Assembly (NCBI RefSeq): GCF_002837185.1
Contig: NZ_KZ477985.1
Location: 62,001-126,000 of the forward strand
Origin: Pseudomonas fluorescens
Lineage (GTDB): Bacteria; Pseudomonadota; Gammaproteobacteria; Pseudomonadales; Pseudomonadaceae
Direction of reading: 5' to 3'
DNA length: 64,000 bases
Part shown: positions 18,863 through 29,467 of the stretch, piece by piece
How positions within the stretch are numbered: the first letter of the stretch is position 1
Layout of the letters: every line of letters begins with the position of its first letter
Program-made: the position numbers and the translations under genes
The notes under the pieces: model-generated
Told to the model about the DNA's origin: nothing
The model's database searches: none
Seen by the model: only the letters and a program-made list of their open reading frames with translations

Positions 18863-19762
18863 TTATCCTTTGTCTGGGAAATCGGTGTGCAGCTTGTCCA
18901 GCAATGCATCCTTGTCTTCCCACAGCTGGTTGATCCAGCCCTGGAACGCCAACCGATACTCCCCATCCTGCTCATAATTCTTGCCAATAAACTCGGCCGG
19001 AATCCGCACTTCTTCGAACTGCACCACCACGTCCTTCACATTCCCGCACAGTAAGTCCCAATACCCCGGACGCCCGCCAGGGTAGTGAATGGTCACATTC
19101 ACCAGTGACTTCAATTGCTCACCCATGGCATCCAGCACAAACGCGATTCCGCCGGCCTTGGGCTTGAGCAGATAGCGAAACGGTGAATTCTGTTGCGCAT
19201 GCTTGCCCGGCGTGAACCGCGTGCCTTCGGCGAAGTTGAAGATGCCCACCGGGTTGTCGCGAAACTTTGCACAGGTCTTGCGCGTGGTTTCCAGGTCCTT
19301 GCCTTTCTTTTCCGGGTGTTTTTCCAGGTACGCCTTGCTGTAGCGCTTCATGAACGGAAAGCCCAGGGCCCACCACGCCAGGCCAATCACCGGCACCCAG
19401 ATCAGTTCCTGTTTGAGAAAGAACTTCAGCGGGCGAATCCGCCGATTGAGCACGTATTGCAGCACCATGATGTCGACCCAGCTCTGGTGGTTGCTGGTCA
19501 CCAGATAGGAATGCTGATAATCCAGGCCTGCAAGGCCGCTCAGGTGCCAGCGTGTGCGCCGTACCAGGTTCATCCAGCCCTTGTTGTTGGTGACCCAGGC
19601 CTCGTGGGTGTGATTCATCAGCCATTCGCTGAAGCGCTTGGCGAAGGGCAGCGCCTTGAACAGCGCGACGATAAACAGGAACGAGCACAGCAGGATCGTG
19701 TTCAGCGCCAGCAGCAGGGAAGCGATTACCCCGCGCACGGCGGCAGGTAGAAAATCCAGCAT
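18863..19762 (-). CDS. 1-acyl-sn-glycerol-3-phosphate acyltransferase family protein (YihG-like)
   Basis: 299-residue membrane-bound acyltransferase. Residues about 10-35 form a hydrophobic segment. The catalytic PlsC motif is NHQSWVD near residue 91, and the substrate-binding motif is FAEGTRF near residue 178. Length and opening (MLDFLPAAVRGVIASLLLAL) match the YihG-type acyltransferases of gammaproteobacteria, which acylate lysophosphatidic acid. It ends next to pta with no gap, so the two may share a transcript. Confidence 0.9.
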   Translation of the reverse strand: MLDFLPAAVRGVIASLLLALNTILLCSFLFIVALFKALPFAKRFSEWLMNHTHEAWVTNNKGWMNLVRRTRWHLSGLAGLDYQHSYLVTSNHQSWVDIMVLQYVLNRRIRPLKFFLKQELIWVPVIGLAWWALGFPFMKRYSKAYLEKHPEKKGKDLETTRKTCAKFRDNPVGIFNFAEGTRFTPGKHAQQNSPFRYLLKPKAGGIAFVLDAMGEQLKSLVNVTIHYPGGRPGYWDLLCGNVKDVVVQFEEVRIPAEFIGKNYEQDGEYRLAFQGWINQLWEDKDALLDKLHTDFPDKG

Positions 19763-21862
19763 TTAGATATCCATAGGTCGGTTGGCGGCTTGGATCGCGG
19801 TGAGGGCGATGGTGTATACGATGTCGTCCACCTGGGCGCCGCGTGGCAGGTCGTTGACCGGTTTGCGCAAGCCTTGGAGCATCGGCCCCAGGCTTACGCA
19901 ATCGGCGCTGCGCTGCACGGCTTTGTAGGTGGTGTTGCCAGTGTTCAGATCGGGGAACACGAATACCGTGGCCTTGCCGGCGACCTGGCTGTTGGGCGCC
20001 AATTGCCGGGCCACGCTTTCGTTGGCGGCCGCGTCGTATTGCAGCGGGCCGTCGATCAGCAGTGAGCTTTGCTGTTCGTGGGCGAGCAGGGTGGCCTCGC
20101 GGACTTTTTCCACTTCTTCGCCACTGGCCGAATCGCCGCTGGAATAACTGATCATCGCCACGCGCGGGGCGATGCCGAACGCGGCCGCCGAGTCGGCGCT
20201 TTGCAAGGCAATTTCCGCCAGCTCCGCAGCGCTGGGGTGCGGGTTCATCACACAGTCGCCGTACACCAGCACTTGCTCGGGGAACAACATGAAGAACACC
20301 GACGACACCAGGGTGCAGCCCGGTGCTGTTTTAATCAGCTGCAGGGCCGGGCGGATGGTGTTGGCGGTGGAATGGATAACGCCGGAGACCAGGCCGTCCA
20401 CTTCGTCCAGGGCGAGCATCATGGTGGCGATCACCACGGTGTCTTCCAACTGCTGCTCGGCCATCGGTGCGTTCAGGCTTTTGCTCTTGCGCAGTGCCAC
20501 CATTGGCTCTACGTAGCGCTGGCGGATCAGGTCCGGGTCGAGAATCTCCAGGCCTTCGGGCAAATCGATGCCGTGGGCGCGAGCGACGGCTTCCACGTCC
20601 GCCGGCTTGGCCAGCAGCACGCAGCGCGCGATGCCCCGCGCCTGGCAGATCGCGGCGGCCTGCACGGTCAGCGGCTCGCTGCCTTCGGGCAACACGATGC
20701 GTTTGTTGGCGGCCTGGGCGCGCTGGATCAACTGGTAGCGGAATACCGCAGGTGACAGGCGCATCTCCCGTGGCGTGCCGCAGCGTTGGTGCAGCCAGCG
20801 CGCATCGAGGTGGCTGGCGACGAAGTCGGTGATGATCTCCGCACGTTCGCGGTCATCGATGGGGATTTCCTTGTTGAGGCTATTGAGCTGGTTGGCGGTG
20901 TCGTAGGAACCGGTGCTCACCGACAGCACCGGCAACCCGGCCTGGAACGCACCGCGGCACAGGTCCATGATGCGCGGGTCGGGCAGGGTGTCGCTGGTCA
21001 GCAGCAGGCCGGCCAGCGGCACGCCGTTGATCGCAGCCAGGCTGACGGCGAGGATGATGTCGTCGCGATCGCCGGGTGTCACCACCAGCACGCCGGGCTT
21101 GAGCAGCTCCACGGTGTTGCGCATGGTGCGGGCGCAGATGATGATCTTGGTCATGCGCCGGGTTTCGTAGTCGCCGGCATTGAGAATCTGCGCGCCCATC
21201 AGGTCGGCCACGTCGCGGGTACGCGGCGCGTTGAGTTCGGGCTGGTAGGGAATGCAGCCGAGCAGGCGGAAATCACCGCTGCGCAACAACGGCGAGTGCT
21301 CCTTGAGACGCGCCGAGAAGGCCTCCATGCTTTCGTCGGTGCGCACTTTGTTGAGGATCACGCCGAGTACTTTCGGGTCTTTCGGGCCGCCGAACAATTG
21401 CGCCTGCAGTTCCACGCGACCGGACAGTTCGGTAAGCACTTCGTTTTCCGGGGCCGAGACCAGGATTACTTCGGCATCCAGGCTCTTGGCCAGGTGCAGG
21501 TTGACCCGGGCCGCATAACTGGCGCTGCGGGTCGGCACCATGCCTTCGACGATCAGCACATCCTTGCCCACGGCGGCTTGCTGGTACAGCGTGATGATTT
21601 CTTCGAGCAACTCATCCAGCTGGCCGTCGCCGAGCATGCGCTCGACATGGGCCAGGCCCAGGGGGTGGGGCGGTTTCAGGCCGTGGGTGCGCGCCACCAG
21701 TTCGGTGGAGCGCTCAGGGCCGGTATCGCCAGGATGTGGCTGGGCAATCGGTTTGAAAAAACCGACTTTCAGCCCGGCTCGTTCCAGGGTACGCACCAGC
21801 CCAAGGCTGATGGAGGTCAGGCCCACACCAAAATCGGTGGGCGCGATAAAAAAAGTCTGCAT
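19763..21862 (-). CDS. pta: Phosphate acetyltransferase
   Basis: 699-residue long-form Pta, which interconverts acetyl-CoA and acetyl phosphate. The N-terminal P-loop-like domain (MQTFFIAPTDFGVGLTSISL) and the central DRTGG domain regulate the enzyme. The C-terminal catalytic domain starts near residue 375 (RYQLIQRAQAANKRIVLPEG) and contains SVFFMLFPEQVLVYGDCVMN and VFPDLNTGNTTYKAVQR. The start MQTFFIAP is the conserved one; seven further in-frame codons upstream are unlikely. ackA is not adjacent here. Confidence 0.96.
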   Translation of the reverse strand: MQTFFIAPTDFGVGLTSISLGLVRTLERAGLKVGFFKPIAQPHPGDTGPERSTELVARTHGLKPPHPLGLAHVERMLGDGQLDELLEEIITLYQQAAVGKDVLIVEGMVPTRSASYAARVNLHLAKSLDAEVILVSAPENEVLTELSGRVELQAQLFGGPKDPKVLGVILNKVRTDESMEAFSARLKEHSPLLRSGDFRLLGCIPYQPELNAPRTRDVADLMGAQILNAGDYETRRMTKIIICARTMRNTVELLKPGVLVVTPGDRDDIILAVSLAAINGVPLAGLLLTSDTLPDPRIMDLCRGAFQAGLPVLSVSTGSYDTANQLNSLNKEIPIDDRERAEIITDFVASHLDARWLHQRCGTPREMRLSPAVFRYQLIQRAQAANKRIVLPEGSEPLTVQAAAICQARGIARCVLLAKPADVEAVARAHGIDLPEGLEILDPDLIRQRYVEPMVALRKSKSLNAPMAEQQLEDTVVIATMMLALDEVDGLVSGVIHSTANTIRPALQLIKTAPGCTLVSSVFFMLFPEQVLVYGDCVMNPHPSAAELAEIALQSADSAAAFGIAPRVAMISYSSGDSASGEEVEKVREATLLAHEQQSSLLIDGPLQYDAAANESVARQLAPNSQVAGKATVFVFPDLNTGNTTYKAVQRSADCVSLGPMLQGLRKPVNDLPRGAQVDDIVYTIALTAIQAANRPMDI

Positions 21863-21941
21863 GCGAATTCTCTGGAGGTGCATGGCTGGGGTGGCGCTCT
21901 ATGCTTGAGCGCCTACCGCGAATCAGGCGCCAAGGTTATCG

Positions 21942-22232
21942 TTATTCGTGCTGTTGCGCACACCAGCCGCAGGCAAAGGGTTGGCCTATTTTTTCAAGGC
22001 GTAGCGCGGGGTCGAGCACCCAGGCGCGCGACTGCCACGGCGGCTGGTGGCGCAGATGCTGAGTGTGGCCGCAGGACAGCTCGGCGACCCAGTGCAGGTC
22101 GTCGTCCTGGTGGAATCCGGTTATCGTCGAGACCGTTGGTCGGCCCCGTCCGTCCGGGTTCTGTTCGCTTTCGGGCAAATCCTTGTTTAGACTTGTCCGT
22201 TCTTCATTCTTATGCAAAAGGTCTCGCCCCAT
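21942..22232 (-). CDS. DUF3565 domain-containing protein
   Basis: About 96 residues. The conserved core ITGFHQDDDLHWVAELSCGH and FACGWCAQQ, with two cysteine-containing motifs, fits DUF3565, a small probable zinc-binding family of unknown function. The start is uncertain: the ATG at 22232 overlaps the first bases of the divergent slyD gene, which would be unusual, and the family core only begins about 35 residues later. A TTG near 22190 is another candidate. The C-terminal core is secure. Confidence 0.7.
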   Translation of the reverse strand: MGRDLLHKNEERTSLNKDLPESEQNPDGRGRPTVSTITGFHQDDDLHWVAELSCGHTQHLRHQPPWQSRAWVLDPALRLEKIGQPFACGWCAQQHE

Positions 22233-22716
22233 GACGATCGCCGCTAACAAGGCTGTCTCCATCGACTATACCCTGACCAACGACGCTGGTGAGGTCATCG
22301 ACAGCTCAGCCGGCGGCGCGCCGCTGGTCTACCTGCAAGGCGCGGGTAACATCATCCCAGGCCTGGAAAAGGCGCTGGAAGGCAAGGCGGTTGGTGATGA
22401 ACTGACCGTTGCCATAGAACCTGAAGATGCCTACGGCGAATACTCCGCCGAACTGGTCAGCACCTTGAGCCGCAGCATGTTCGAAGGTGTTGATGAGCTG
22501 GAAGTCGGCATGCAGTTCCACGCTTCCGCGCCGGACGGCCAAATGCAGATCGTGACCATCCGCGATCTGGACGGCGACGACGTGACCGTTGACGGTAACC
22601 ACCCTCTGGCTGGCCAGCGCCTGAACTTCCAGGTGAAGATCGTTGCCATTCGCGACGCTTCCCAAGAAGAAGTGGCTCATGGCCACGTCCACGGTGAAGG
22701 CGGTCATCACCATTGA
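22231..22716 (+). CDS. slyD: FKBP-type peptidyl-prolyl cis-trans isomerase SlyD
   Basis: 161-residue FKBP-fold prolyl isomerase and chaperone. The first FKBP strands are VSIDYTLTNDAGEVIDSS, followed by GAGNIIPGLEKALEGKAVGD; the chaperone insert-in-flap region follows (PEDAYGEYSAELV to GNHPLAGQRLNF). The C-terminus is histidine-rich (HGHVHGEGGHHH), typical of SlyD, which binds nickel and zinc. The ATG at 22231 has purine-rich sequence upstream. A clear terminator follows. Confidence 0.93.
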   Translation: MTIAANKAVSIDYTLTNDAGEVIDSSAGGAPLVYLQGAGNIIPGLEKALEGKAVGDELTVAIEPEDAYGEYSAELVSTLSRSMFEGVDELEVGMQFHASAPDGQMQIVTIRDLDGDDVTVDGNHPLAGQRLNFQVKIVAIRDASQEEVAHGHVHGEGGHHH

Positions 22717-22737
22717 TTGTGGTTTGATCAATCGGTA

Positions 22738-22772
22738 GCAAAAACGCCCCGACTGGTTCGGGGCGTTTTTTT
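22738..22772 (+). terminator. Rho-independent terminator of slyD
   Basis: AAACGCCCCGA and TCGGGGCGTTT pair around a short loop and are followed by a run of T. It starts about 22 bases after the slyD stop. Confidence 0.92.
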
Positions 22773-22796
22773 ATCTGAAATTCACCGCAATCCAAA

Positions 22797-22885
22797 TGTG
22801 GGAGGGGGCTTGCCCCCGATGGCGGTGTGTCAGTCAAAGTATTTCTTACTGATACACCGCTATCGGGGGCAAGCCCCCTCCCACA
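22797..22885. repeat. REPIN, copy 5
   Basis: Inverted pair of the same REP class, lying between the slyD and rpsT terminators of the two convergent units. Confidence 0.9.
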
Positions 22886-22907
22886 TTTTGATCTGTGTAT
22901 TCCAGAA

Positions 22908-22946
22908 AACAAAAATGCCCCGGACCTTTCGGTACGGGGCATTTCT
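22908..22946 (-). terminator. Rho-independent terminator of rpsT
   Basis: On the minus strand, GAAATGCCCCGTACC and GGTCCGGGGCATTTTTG form a GC-rich hairpin followed by T-rich sequence, 40 to 80 bases after the rpsT stop. Confidence 0.88.
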
Positions 22947-22987
22947 TAACTGTACGCAACCTGAGGTCGCGTGGCAGTTGTTACCAC

Positions 22988-23266
22988 TTAGGCTGCAGCA
23001 GCAACGTTCAGAGCCTTGATGTGGCCATTCAGGCGGCTCTTATGACGAGCGGCCTTGTTCTTGTGGATGATGCCTTTATCGGCCATACGGTCGATAACTG
23101 GCACGGCCAGAACGTAAGCAGCTTGAGCTTTTTCAGCGTCTTTGGTGTCGATGGCTTTAACTACATTCTTGATGTAGGTACGAACCATGGAACGCAGGCT
23201 GGCGTTGTGGCTGCGACGCTTCTCAGCCTGTTTTGCACGTTTTTTGGCGGAAGGTGTGTTGGCCAC
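22988..23266 (-). CDS. rpsT: 30S ribosomal protein S20
   Basis: 92-residue, lysine- and alanine-rich S20, a primary 16S rRNA-binding protein of the small subunit. [20 protein letters not shown] and the central [13 protein letters not shown] are characteristic. AGGAG lies 7 bases before the ATG. It diverges from murJ, the usual Pseudomonas arrangement. Confidence 0.97.
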   Translation of the reverse strand: MANTPSAKKRAKQAEKRRSHNASLRSMVRTYIKNVVKAIDTKDAEKAQAAYVLAVPVIDRMADKGIIHKNKAARHKSRLNGHIKALNVAAAA

Positions 23267-23519
23267 CGTCGAGCTCCTCGAAAGACTTTTTAGGAAATAG
23301 CAAACAAAATAGGCCGCGAATCATGCCGATGACTTGATGGGTTGTCAAGGGCGGCTGATGCGAACTGCTGAGTGGTCGATCTGAAGAGGCGGGTGATTTA
23401 TTTCCGGCGCTTGACCTGTAAACTCGCGAGCTTTGGCGCTGTGCTGTTGCAGGCGCGCAGTATCGCATAAGTAGGCGCTTTGTTCGCCTGCTCTTTATCT
23501 ATAGGCGCAAACTCTTTCA

Positions 23520-25058
23520 ATGAATCTGCTCAAATCGTTGGCCGCCGTCAGCTCTATCACGATGATTTCCCGGGTTTTGGGGTTTGTGCGTGACACCCTG
23601 CTGGCACGCATTTTTGGCGCCAGTATGGCCACGGATGCCTTCTTCATTGCCTTTAAACTGCCCAACCTGTTGCGCCGGATTTTCGCCGAAGGCGCGTTTT
23701 CCCAGGCCTTCGTGCCGATCCTGGCCGAATACAAGACGCAGCAGGGGGAGGAGGCGACCCGCACCTTTATCGCCTATGTCTCGGGCCTTCTGACGCTGGT
23801 GTTGATGCTGGTGACCGTGCTCGGCATGCTCGCCGCGCCCTGGGTGATCTGGGCCACGGCTCCCGGCTTTGCCAATACCCCGGAAAAGTTCGCACTGACC
23901 ACTGATCTGCTGCGCGTGACCTTTCCTTATATATTGCTGATCTCGCTGTCATCGCTCGCCGGGGCGATTCTCAATACCTGGAACCGTTTCTCGGTGCCGG
24001 CTTTCGTGCCGACGCTGCTTAATGTCAGCATGATTATCTTTGCGCTGTTCCTTACGCCGTACTTCGATCCGCCGGTAATGGCCCTGGGGTGGGCCGTCCT
24101 GGCTGGCGGCCTGGCACAATTGCTCTACCAACTGCCGCATTTGAAAAAGATCGGCATGCTTGTACTGCCCCGGCTGAACCTCAAGGACACCGGCGTCTGG
24201 CGCGTGATGCGCAATATGCTGCCGGCGATCCTCGGCGTGTCGGTGAGTCAGATCTCCCTGATCATCAATACGGCGTTCGCGTCGTTGCTGGTGTCCGGTT
24301 CGGTGTCGTGGATGTACTACGCCGACCGCCTGATGGAATTGCCGTCCGGCGTGCTCGGGGTGGCCTTGGGCACCATTTTGCTGCCGACCCTGGCGCGCAC
24401 CTATGCGAGCAAGGACCGCCAGGAATACTCGCGCATTCTCGACTGGGGCCTGCGCCTGTGCTTCCTGCTGGTGCTGCCATGCTCCATGGCCCTGGGAATC
24501 CTGGCCGAACCCCTGACAGTCTCGCTGTTTCAATACGGGCAATTCGATGCGCACGACGCCCTGATGACCCAGCATGCGCTGGTGGCGTACTCCGTGGGTT
24601 TGCTCGGCATTATCGTGATCAAAGTGCTGGCGCCGGGCTTCTATGCCCAACAAAACATCCGCACACCGGTGAAGATCGCGATTTTCACACTGGTCGTCAC
24701 GCAACTGCTCAACCTGGTGTTTATCGGCCCGCTGGCCCATGCCGGCCTGGCGCTCGCGATCAGTGCCGGTGCCTGTATCAATGCCGGCCTGCTGTTTTAT
24801 CAACTGCGCAAGCAGCAGATGTACCAGCCGCAGCCTGGCTGGGGGGCGTTCACCCTCAAGTTGCTGGTGGCGGTCGCCGCGATGTCGGCCGTGTTGATTG
24901 GGCTGATGCACGTGATGCCGGCCTGGGACCAGGGCCATATGCTGGAGCGCTTCATGCGCCTGGGCGTGCTGGTAGTGGCTGGCGTGGTGGTGTACTTCGG
25001 GATGTTGCTGCTGCAGGGTTTCCGCCTGCGCGATTTCAATCGCAAGTCGCTGGGGTAG
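23520..25058 (+). CDS. murJ: Lipid II flippase MurJ
   Basis: 512-residue polytopic inner-membrane protein of the MviN/MurJ family, which flips lipid II outward for peptidoglycan synthesis. It opens [20 protein letters not shown] followed by [21 protein letters not shown], the conserved first helix and loop, then [17 protein letters not shown]. About 14 hydrophobic segments are spread over the length. The gap to ribF is short and carries a -10 element. Confidence 0.96.
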   Translation: MNLLKSLAAVSSITMISRVLGFVRDTLLARIFGASMATDAFFIAFKLPNLLRRIFAEGAFSQAFVPILAEYKTQQGEEATRTFIAYVSGLLTLVLMLVTVLGMLAAPWVIWATAPGFANTPEKFALTTDLLRVTFPYILLISLSSLAGAILNTWNRFSVPAFVPTLLNVSMIIFALFLTPYFDPPVMALGWAVLAGGLAQLLYQLPHLKKIGMLVLPRLNLKDTGVWRVMRNMLPAILGVSVSQISLIINTAFASLLVSGSVSWMYYADRLMELPSGVLGVALGTILLPTLARTYASKDRQEYSRILDWGLRLCFLLVLPCSMALGILAEPLTVSLFQYGQFDAHDALMTQHALVAYSVGLLGIIVIKVLAPGFYAQQNIRTPVKIAIFTLVVTQLLNLVFIGPLAHAGLALAISAGACINAGLLFYQLRKQQMYQPQPGWGAFTLKLLVAVAAMSAVLIGLMHVMPAWDQGHMLERFMRLGVLVVAGVVVYFGMLLLQGFRLRDFNRKSLG

Positions 25059-25143
25059 AGAGTTTGCCGCGATAAAACGGCTGTTTTATCGAATCGATCC
25101 ATTTGGCCTGCGGTGTTGCCTGTCGTCCGGGGCCGGGTGTGGT

Positions 25144-25149
25144 TATAAT
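25144..25149 (+). promoter_or_regulatory. Possible -10 element upstream of ribF
   Basis: TATAAT lies 29 bases before the chosen ribF start. No good -35 element sits at the normal distance (TGTCGT at 25121-25126 is weak). If it is used, the transcript would begin close to 25157, which favours the start at 25178 over the ATG at 25160. Confidence 0.45.
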
Positions 25150-25177
25150 CGACCACTTTATGAGCAAGAAGCGCGTT

Positions 25178-26116
25178 ATGCAGCTGGTTCGAGGTCTCCA
25201 CAACCTGCGCCCCGAGCACCGGGGCTGCGTCGCCACTATTGGCAACTTTGACGGTGTTCACCGTGGCCACCAGGCTATCCTGGCCAGGCTGCGCGAGCGT
25301 GCGGTCGAGTTGGGCGTGCCCAGCTGCGTGGTGATTTTTGAGCCGCAGCCGCGGGAGTTCTTCACCCCGGAAACGGCACCGGCCCGGCTGGCCCGCCTGC
25401 GAGACAAGCTGCAACTGTTGGCTGAAGAAGGCGTAGACCGCGTCCTCTGCCTGGCTTTCAACCAGCGTCTGCAAAGCCTTAGCGCCGCCGAGTTTGTCGA
25501 CCGCATCCTCGTCGATGGCCTCGGCGTGCAGCATTTGGAGGTCGGCGACGACTTTCGTTTCGGTTGCGACCGCGTCGGCGATTTCGATTTCCTGCAACAC
25601 GCCGGCGTCAACCAGGGTTTTACCGTCGAAGCCGCGCAAACCGTCGAACTGGACGGCCTGCGCGTGAGCAGTACCCAGGTGCGTAACGCCCTGGCCGCTG
25701 CCGACTTCGCCTTGGCCGAGCGTTTGCTCGGTCGCCCGTTCCGCATTGCCGGGCGGGTACTGCACGGCCAGAAGCTGGCGCGCCAACTGGGTACGCCAAC
25801 CGCCAACGTGCAACTCAAGCGCCGTCGTGTGCCGCTGACCGGGGTTTACCTGGTGAGTGTCGATATCGACGGCCAATCGTGGCCGGGAGTCGCCAACATA
25901 GGCGTCAGGCCCACGGTTGCAGGTGATGGCAAGGCCCACCTGGAAGTTCATCTTTTGGATTTTGCCGGTGACTTGTATGACCGGCGTTTAACGGTGGTTT
26001 TCCACCAGAAGCTGCGTGAAGAGCAGCGTTTCGCCTCCCTTGAGGCGTTGAAAACGGCGATCAATGCGGATGTCGCCGCCGCCCGTGCACTAGCCGCACC
26101 TAGCGCCCATCGCTAA
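25178..26116 (+). CDS. ribF: Bifunctional riboflavin kinase / FMN adenylyltransferase
   Basis: 312-residue enzyme that converts riboflavin to FMN and then FAD. The N-terminal adenylyltransferase domain has IGNFDGVHRGHQAIL (residues about 20-34) and later GDDFRFG and RVSSTQVRNAL. The C-terminal kinase domain has GRVLHGQKLARQLGTPTANV and GVYLVSV. MQLVRGLHNL is the conserved family start; an ATG six codons upstream is possible. It precedes ileS by 14 bases. Confidence 0.95.
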   Translation: MQLVRGLHNLRPEHRGCVATIGNFDGVHRGHQAILARLRERAVELGVPSCVVIFEPQPREFFTPETAPARLARLRDKLQLLAEEGVDRVLCLAFNQRLQSLSAAEFVDRILVDGLGVQHLEVGDDFRFGCDRVGDFDFLQHAGVNQGFTVEAAQTVELDGLRVSSTQVRNALAAADFALAERLLGRPFRIAGRVLHGQKLARQLGTPTANVQLKRRRVPLTGVYLVSVDIDGQSWPGVANIGVRPTVAGDGKAHLEVHLLDFAGDLYDRRLTVVFHQKLREEQRFASLEALKTAINADVAAARALAAPSAHR

Positions 26117-26130
26117 CCGAAGAGCCTTAA

Positions 26131-28962
26131 ATGACCGACTATAAAGCCACGCTAAACCTTCCGGACACCGCCTTCCCAATGAAGGCCGGCCTGCCACAGC
26201 GCGAACCGCAGATCCTGCAGCGCTGGGACAGTATTGGCCTGTACGGAAAGTTGCGCGAAATTGGCAAGGATCGTCCGAAATTCGTCCTGCACGACGGCCC
26301 TCCTTACGCCAACGGCACCATTCACATCGGTCACGCGCTGAACAAGATTCTCAAGGACATGATCCTGCGTTCGAAAACCCTGTCGGGCTTCGACGCGCCG
26401 TATGTCCCGGGTTGGGACTGCCACGGCCTGCCGATCGAACACAAAGTCGAAGTGACCTACGGCAAGAACCTGGGCGCGGATAAAACCCGCGAACTGTGCC
26501 GTGCCTACGCCACCGAGCAGATCGAAGGGCAGAAGTCCGAATTCATCCGCCTGGGTGTCCTGGGCGAGTGGGACAACCCGTACAAGACCATGAACTTCAA
26601 GAACGAGGCCGGTGAAATCCGCGCCCTGGCCGAAATCGTCAAGGGCGGTTTCGTGTTCAAGGGCCTCAAGCCCGTGAACTGGTGCTTTGACTGCGGCTCG
26701 GCCCTGGCCGAGGCGGAAGTCGAGTACGAAGACAAGAAGTCCTCGACCATCGACGTGGCCTTCCCGGTTGCCGATGAGGCCAAGCTCGCCGAGGCCTTTG
26801 GCCTGGCATCGCTGGCCAAGCCGGCGGCCATCGTGATCTGGACCACCACGCCATGGACCATCCCGGCCAACCAGGCGCTGAACGTGCACCCCGAGTTCAC
26901 CTACGCGCTGGTGGACGTTGGCGATCGCCTGCTGGTGCTGGCCGAAGAAATGGTCGAGTCGTGCCTGGCGCGTTACGAGCTGCAAGGTTCGGTGATCGCC
27001 ACCACTACCGGCTCCGCGCTGGAACTGATCAACTTCCGCCATCCGTTCTACGACCGCCTGTCGCCGGTGTACCTGGCTGACTACGTCGAACTGGGTTCCG
27101 GCACCGGCGTGGTTCACTCCGCGCCTGCCTACGGTGTGGACGACTTCGTGACCTGCAAAGCCTACGGCATGGTCAACGACGACATCCTCAACCCGGTGCA
27201 GAGCAATGGCGTCTACGCGCCGTCGCTGGAGTTCTTCGGCGGCCAGTTCATCTTCAAGGCCAACGAGCCGATCATCGACAAGTTGCGCGAAGTCGGTTCG
27301 CTGTTGCACACCGAAACTATCAAGCACAGCTACATGCACTGCTGGCGCCACAAGACCCCGTTGATCTACCGCGCCACCGCGCAGTGGTTCATCGGCATGG
27401 ACAAAGAGCCGACCCGCGGCGAAACCCTGCGCATACGCTCGCTCAAGGCCGTCGAAGGCACCAAGTTCGTCCCGGCCTGGGGCCAGGCGCGCCTGCACTC
27501 GATGATCGCCAACCGTCCGGACTGGTGCATCTCCCGCCAGCGTAACTGGGGCGTGCCGATCCCGTTCTTCCTGAACAAGGAAAGCGGCGAACTGCACCCG
27601 CGCACCGTCGAACTCATGGAGGTCGTGGCCCAGCGCGTTGAACAGGAAGGCATCGAAGCCTGGTTCAAGATGGACGCTGCCGAACTGCTCGGTGATGAAG
27701 CGCCGCAGTACGACAAGATCAGCGACACCCTCGACGTGTGGTTCGACTCGGGCACCACCCACTGGCACGTGCTGCGCGGTTCGCACCCGATGGGCCACGA
27801 GACCGGCCCGCGTGCCGACCTGTACCTGGAAGGTTCGGACCAGCACCGTGGCTGGTTCCACTCGTCGCTGCTGACCGGTTGCGCCATCGACAACCACGCG
27901 CCGTACCGGGAGCTGTTGACCCACGGCTTCACCGTCGACGAAAACGGCCGCAAGATGTCCAAGTCGTTGAAGAACGTGATCGAGCCGAAAAAGATCAACG
28001 AGACCCTGGGCGCCGATATCATGCGTCTGTGGGTCGCTTCGACCGATTACTCGGGCGAGATCGCCGTCTCCGACCAGATCCTGGCCCGCAGCGCCGATGC
28101 CTACCGTCGCATCCGTAATACCGCGCGCTTCCTGCTGTCGAACCTGACCGGTTTCAACCCGGCCACCGACCTGCTGCCGGCCGACGACATGCTCGCCCTC
28201 GACCGTTGGGCCGTGGACCGCGCCCTGTTGCTGCAGCGCGAGTTGCAGGAACACTACGGCGAGTACCGCTTCTGGAATGTCTATTCCAAGATCCACAACT
28301 TCTGCGTGCAGGAGCTCGGTGGTTTCTACCTCGACATCATCAAGGACCGCCAGTACACCACCGGTGCCAACAGCAAGGCGCGCCGCTCGGCGCAGACCGC
28401 GCTGTACCACATCAGCGAAGCGCTGGTGCGCTGGATCGCACCGATCCTCGCGTTCACCGCCGACGAATTGTGGGAGTACCTGCCGGGTGAGCGTAACGAG
28501 TCCGTCATGCTCAACACCTGGTACGAAGGCTTGACCGAACTGCCGGCCGACTTCGAACTGGGCCGCGAGTACTGGGAAGGCGTGATGGCCGTGAAGGTTG
28601 CGGTGAACAAGGAGCTGGAAGTGCAGCGCGCGGCCAAGGCCGTGGGTGGCAACCTGCAAGCCGAAGTCACCCTGTTTGCCGAGGACGGCCTGACCGCCGA
28701 CCTCGCCAAGCTGAGCAACGAACTGCGCTTTGTGTTGATCACCTCCACCGCAAGCCTGGCCCCCTTCGCCCAGGCTCCGGCAGATGCCGTGGCGACCGAT
28801 GTGCCGGGCTTGAAGCTCAAGGTGGTCAAGTCGGCCTTCCCTAAATGCGCCCGTTGCTGGCACTGCCGTGAAGATGTCGGCGTGAACCCCGAGCATCCGG
28901 AAATCTGCGGCCGTTGCGTTGATAACATCAGCGGCGAAGGCGAGGTTCGTCACTATGCCTAA
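26131..28962 (+). CDS. ileS: Isoleucyl-tRNA synthetase
   Basis: 943-residue class I aminoacyl-tRNA synthetase for isoleucine. The HIGH motif is in [11 protein letters not shown] near residue 62, and KMSKS is in [11 protein letters not shown] near residue 608. The editing domain contains [14 protein letters not shown]. The C-terminal zinc site is [10 protein letters not shown] and CGRCVDN. The length is that of the eubacterial type. It overlaps lspA by 8 bases, so the two are translationally coupled. Confidence 0.98.
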   Translation: MTDYKATLNLPDTAFPMKAGLPQREPQILQRWDSIGLYGKLREIGKDRPKFVLHDGPPYANGTIHIGHALNKILKDMILRSKTLSGFDAPYVPGWDCHGLPIEHKVEVTYGKNLGADKTRELCRAYATEQIEGQKSEFIRLGVLGEWDNPYKTMNFKNEAGEIRALAEIVKGGFVFKGLKPVNWCFDCGSALAEAEVEYEDKKSSTIDVAFPVADEAKLAEAFGLASLAKPAAIVIWTTTPWTIPANQALNVHPEFTYALVDVGDRLLVLAEEMVESCLARYELQGSVIATTTGSALELINFRHPFYDRLSPVYLADYVELGSGTGVVHSAPAYGVDDFVTCKAYGMVNDDILNPVQSNGVYAPSLEFFGGQFIFKANEPIIDKLREVGSLLHTETIKHSYMHCWRHKTPLIYRATAQWFIGMDKEPTRGETLRIRSLKAVEGTKFVPAWGQARLHSMIANRPDWCISRQRNWGVPIPFFLNKESGELHPRTVELMEVVAQRVEQEGIEAWFKMDAAELLGDEAPQYDKISDTLDVWFDSGTTHWHVLRGSHPMGHETGPRADLYLEGSDQHRGWFHSSLLTGCAIDNHAPYRELLTHGFTVDENGRKMSKSLKNVIEPKKINETLGADIMRLWVASTDYSGEIAVSDQILARSADAYRRIRNTARFLLSNLTGFNPATDLLPADDMLALDRWAVDRALLLQRELQEHYGEYRFWNVYSKIHNFCVQELGGFYLDIIKDRQYTTGANSKARRSAQTALYHISEALVRWIAPILAFTADELWEYLPGERNESVMLNTWYEGLTELPADFELGREYWEGVMAVKVAVNKELEVQRAAKAVGGNLQAEVTLFAEDGLTADLAKLSNELRFVLITSTASLAPFAQAPADAVATDVPGLKLKVVKSAFPKCARCWHCREDVGVNPEHPEICGRCVDNISGEGEVRHYA

Positions 28963-29467
28963 CTCTGCCAGTCGTTTCGGGCGTCTTGGCTGGCTTGTAT
29001 TGAGCGTGCTGGTCCTGGTCATCGACCAGGTCAGCAAGGCTCATTTCGAAGGCAGCCTGGAGATGTTCCAGCAAATCGTGGTGATCCCGGATTACTTCAG
29101 TTGGACCCTGGCCTACAACACCGGCGCCGCTTTCAGCTTCCTCGCCGATGGCGGTGGCTGGCAGCGCTGGCTGTTCGCGCTGATCGCCGTTGTGGTCAGT
29201 GCGGTGCTGGTGGTCTGGCTCAAGCGCCTGGGCCGGGACGACACCTGGCTGGCGATCGCGCTGGCCCTGGTGCTGGGCGGCGCGCTGGGTAACCTGTACG
29301 ACCGCATTGCCCTGGGCCATGTGATCGACTTCATCCTGGTGCATTGGCAGAACCGCCATTACTTCCCGGCGTTCAACTTCGCCGACAGCGCTATCACCGT
29401 CGGTGCAATCATGCTGGCGCTGGACATGTTCAAGAGCAAGAAAACCGGAGAGACCGTCAATGACTGA
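28955..29467 (+). CDS. lspA: Lipoprotein signal peptidase II
   Basis: 170-residue inner-membrane aspartyl protease that removes signal peptides from prolipoproteins. It has four hydrophobic segments. Conserved boxes are [31 protein letters not shown] with the first catalytic Asp, and [11 protein letters not shown] with the second. The start MPNSASRFG overlaps the ileS stop by 8 bases, and its end overlaps fkpB by 8 bases. Confidence 0.97.
   Translation: MPNSASRFGRLGWLVLSVLVLVIDQVSKAHFEGSLEMFQQIVVIPDYFSWTLAYNTGAAFSFLADGGGWQRWLFALIAVVVSAVLVVWLKRLGRDDTWLAIALALVLGGALGNLYDRIALGHVIDFILVHWQNRHYFPAFNFADSAITVGAIMLALDMFKSKKTGETVND

Noticed and set aside
20786..22234. 482-codon frame opposite pta, running into slyD
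   Set aside because: Composition-driven shadow; it would cover the pta start and the slyD leader and shows no recognisable motif.
26152..29037. 961-codon open frame antisense to ileS
   Set aside because: It mirrors a high-GC gene with strong codon bias; the opposite strand is clearly isoleucyl-tRNA synthetase and the mirror frame shows no family motifs.
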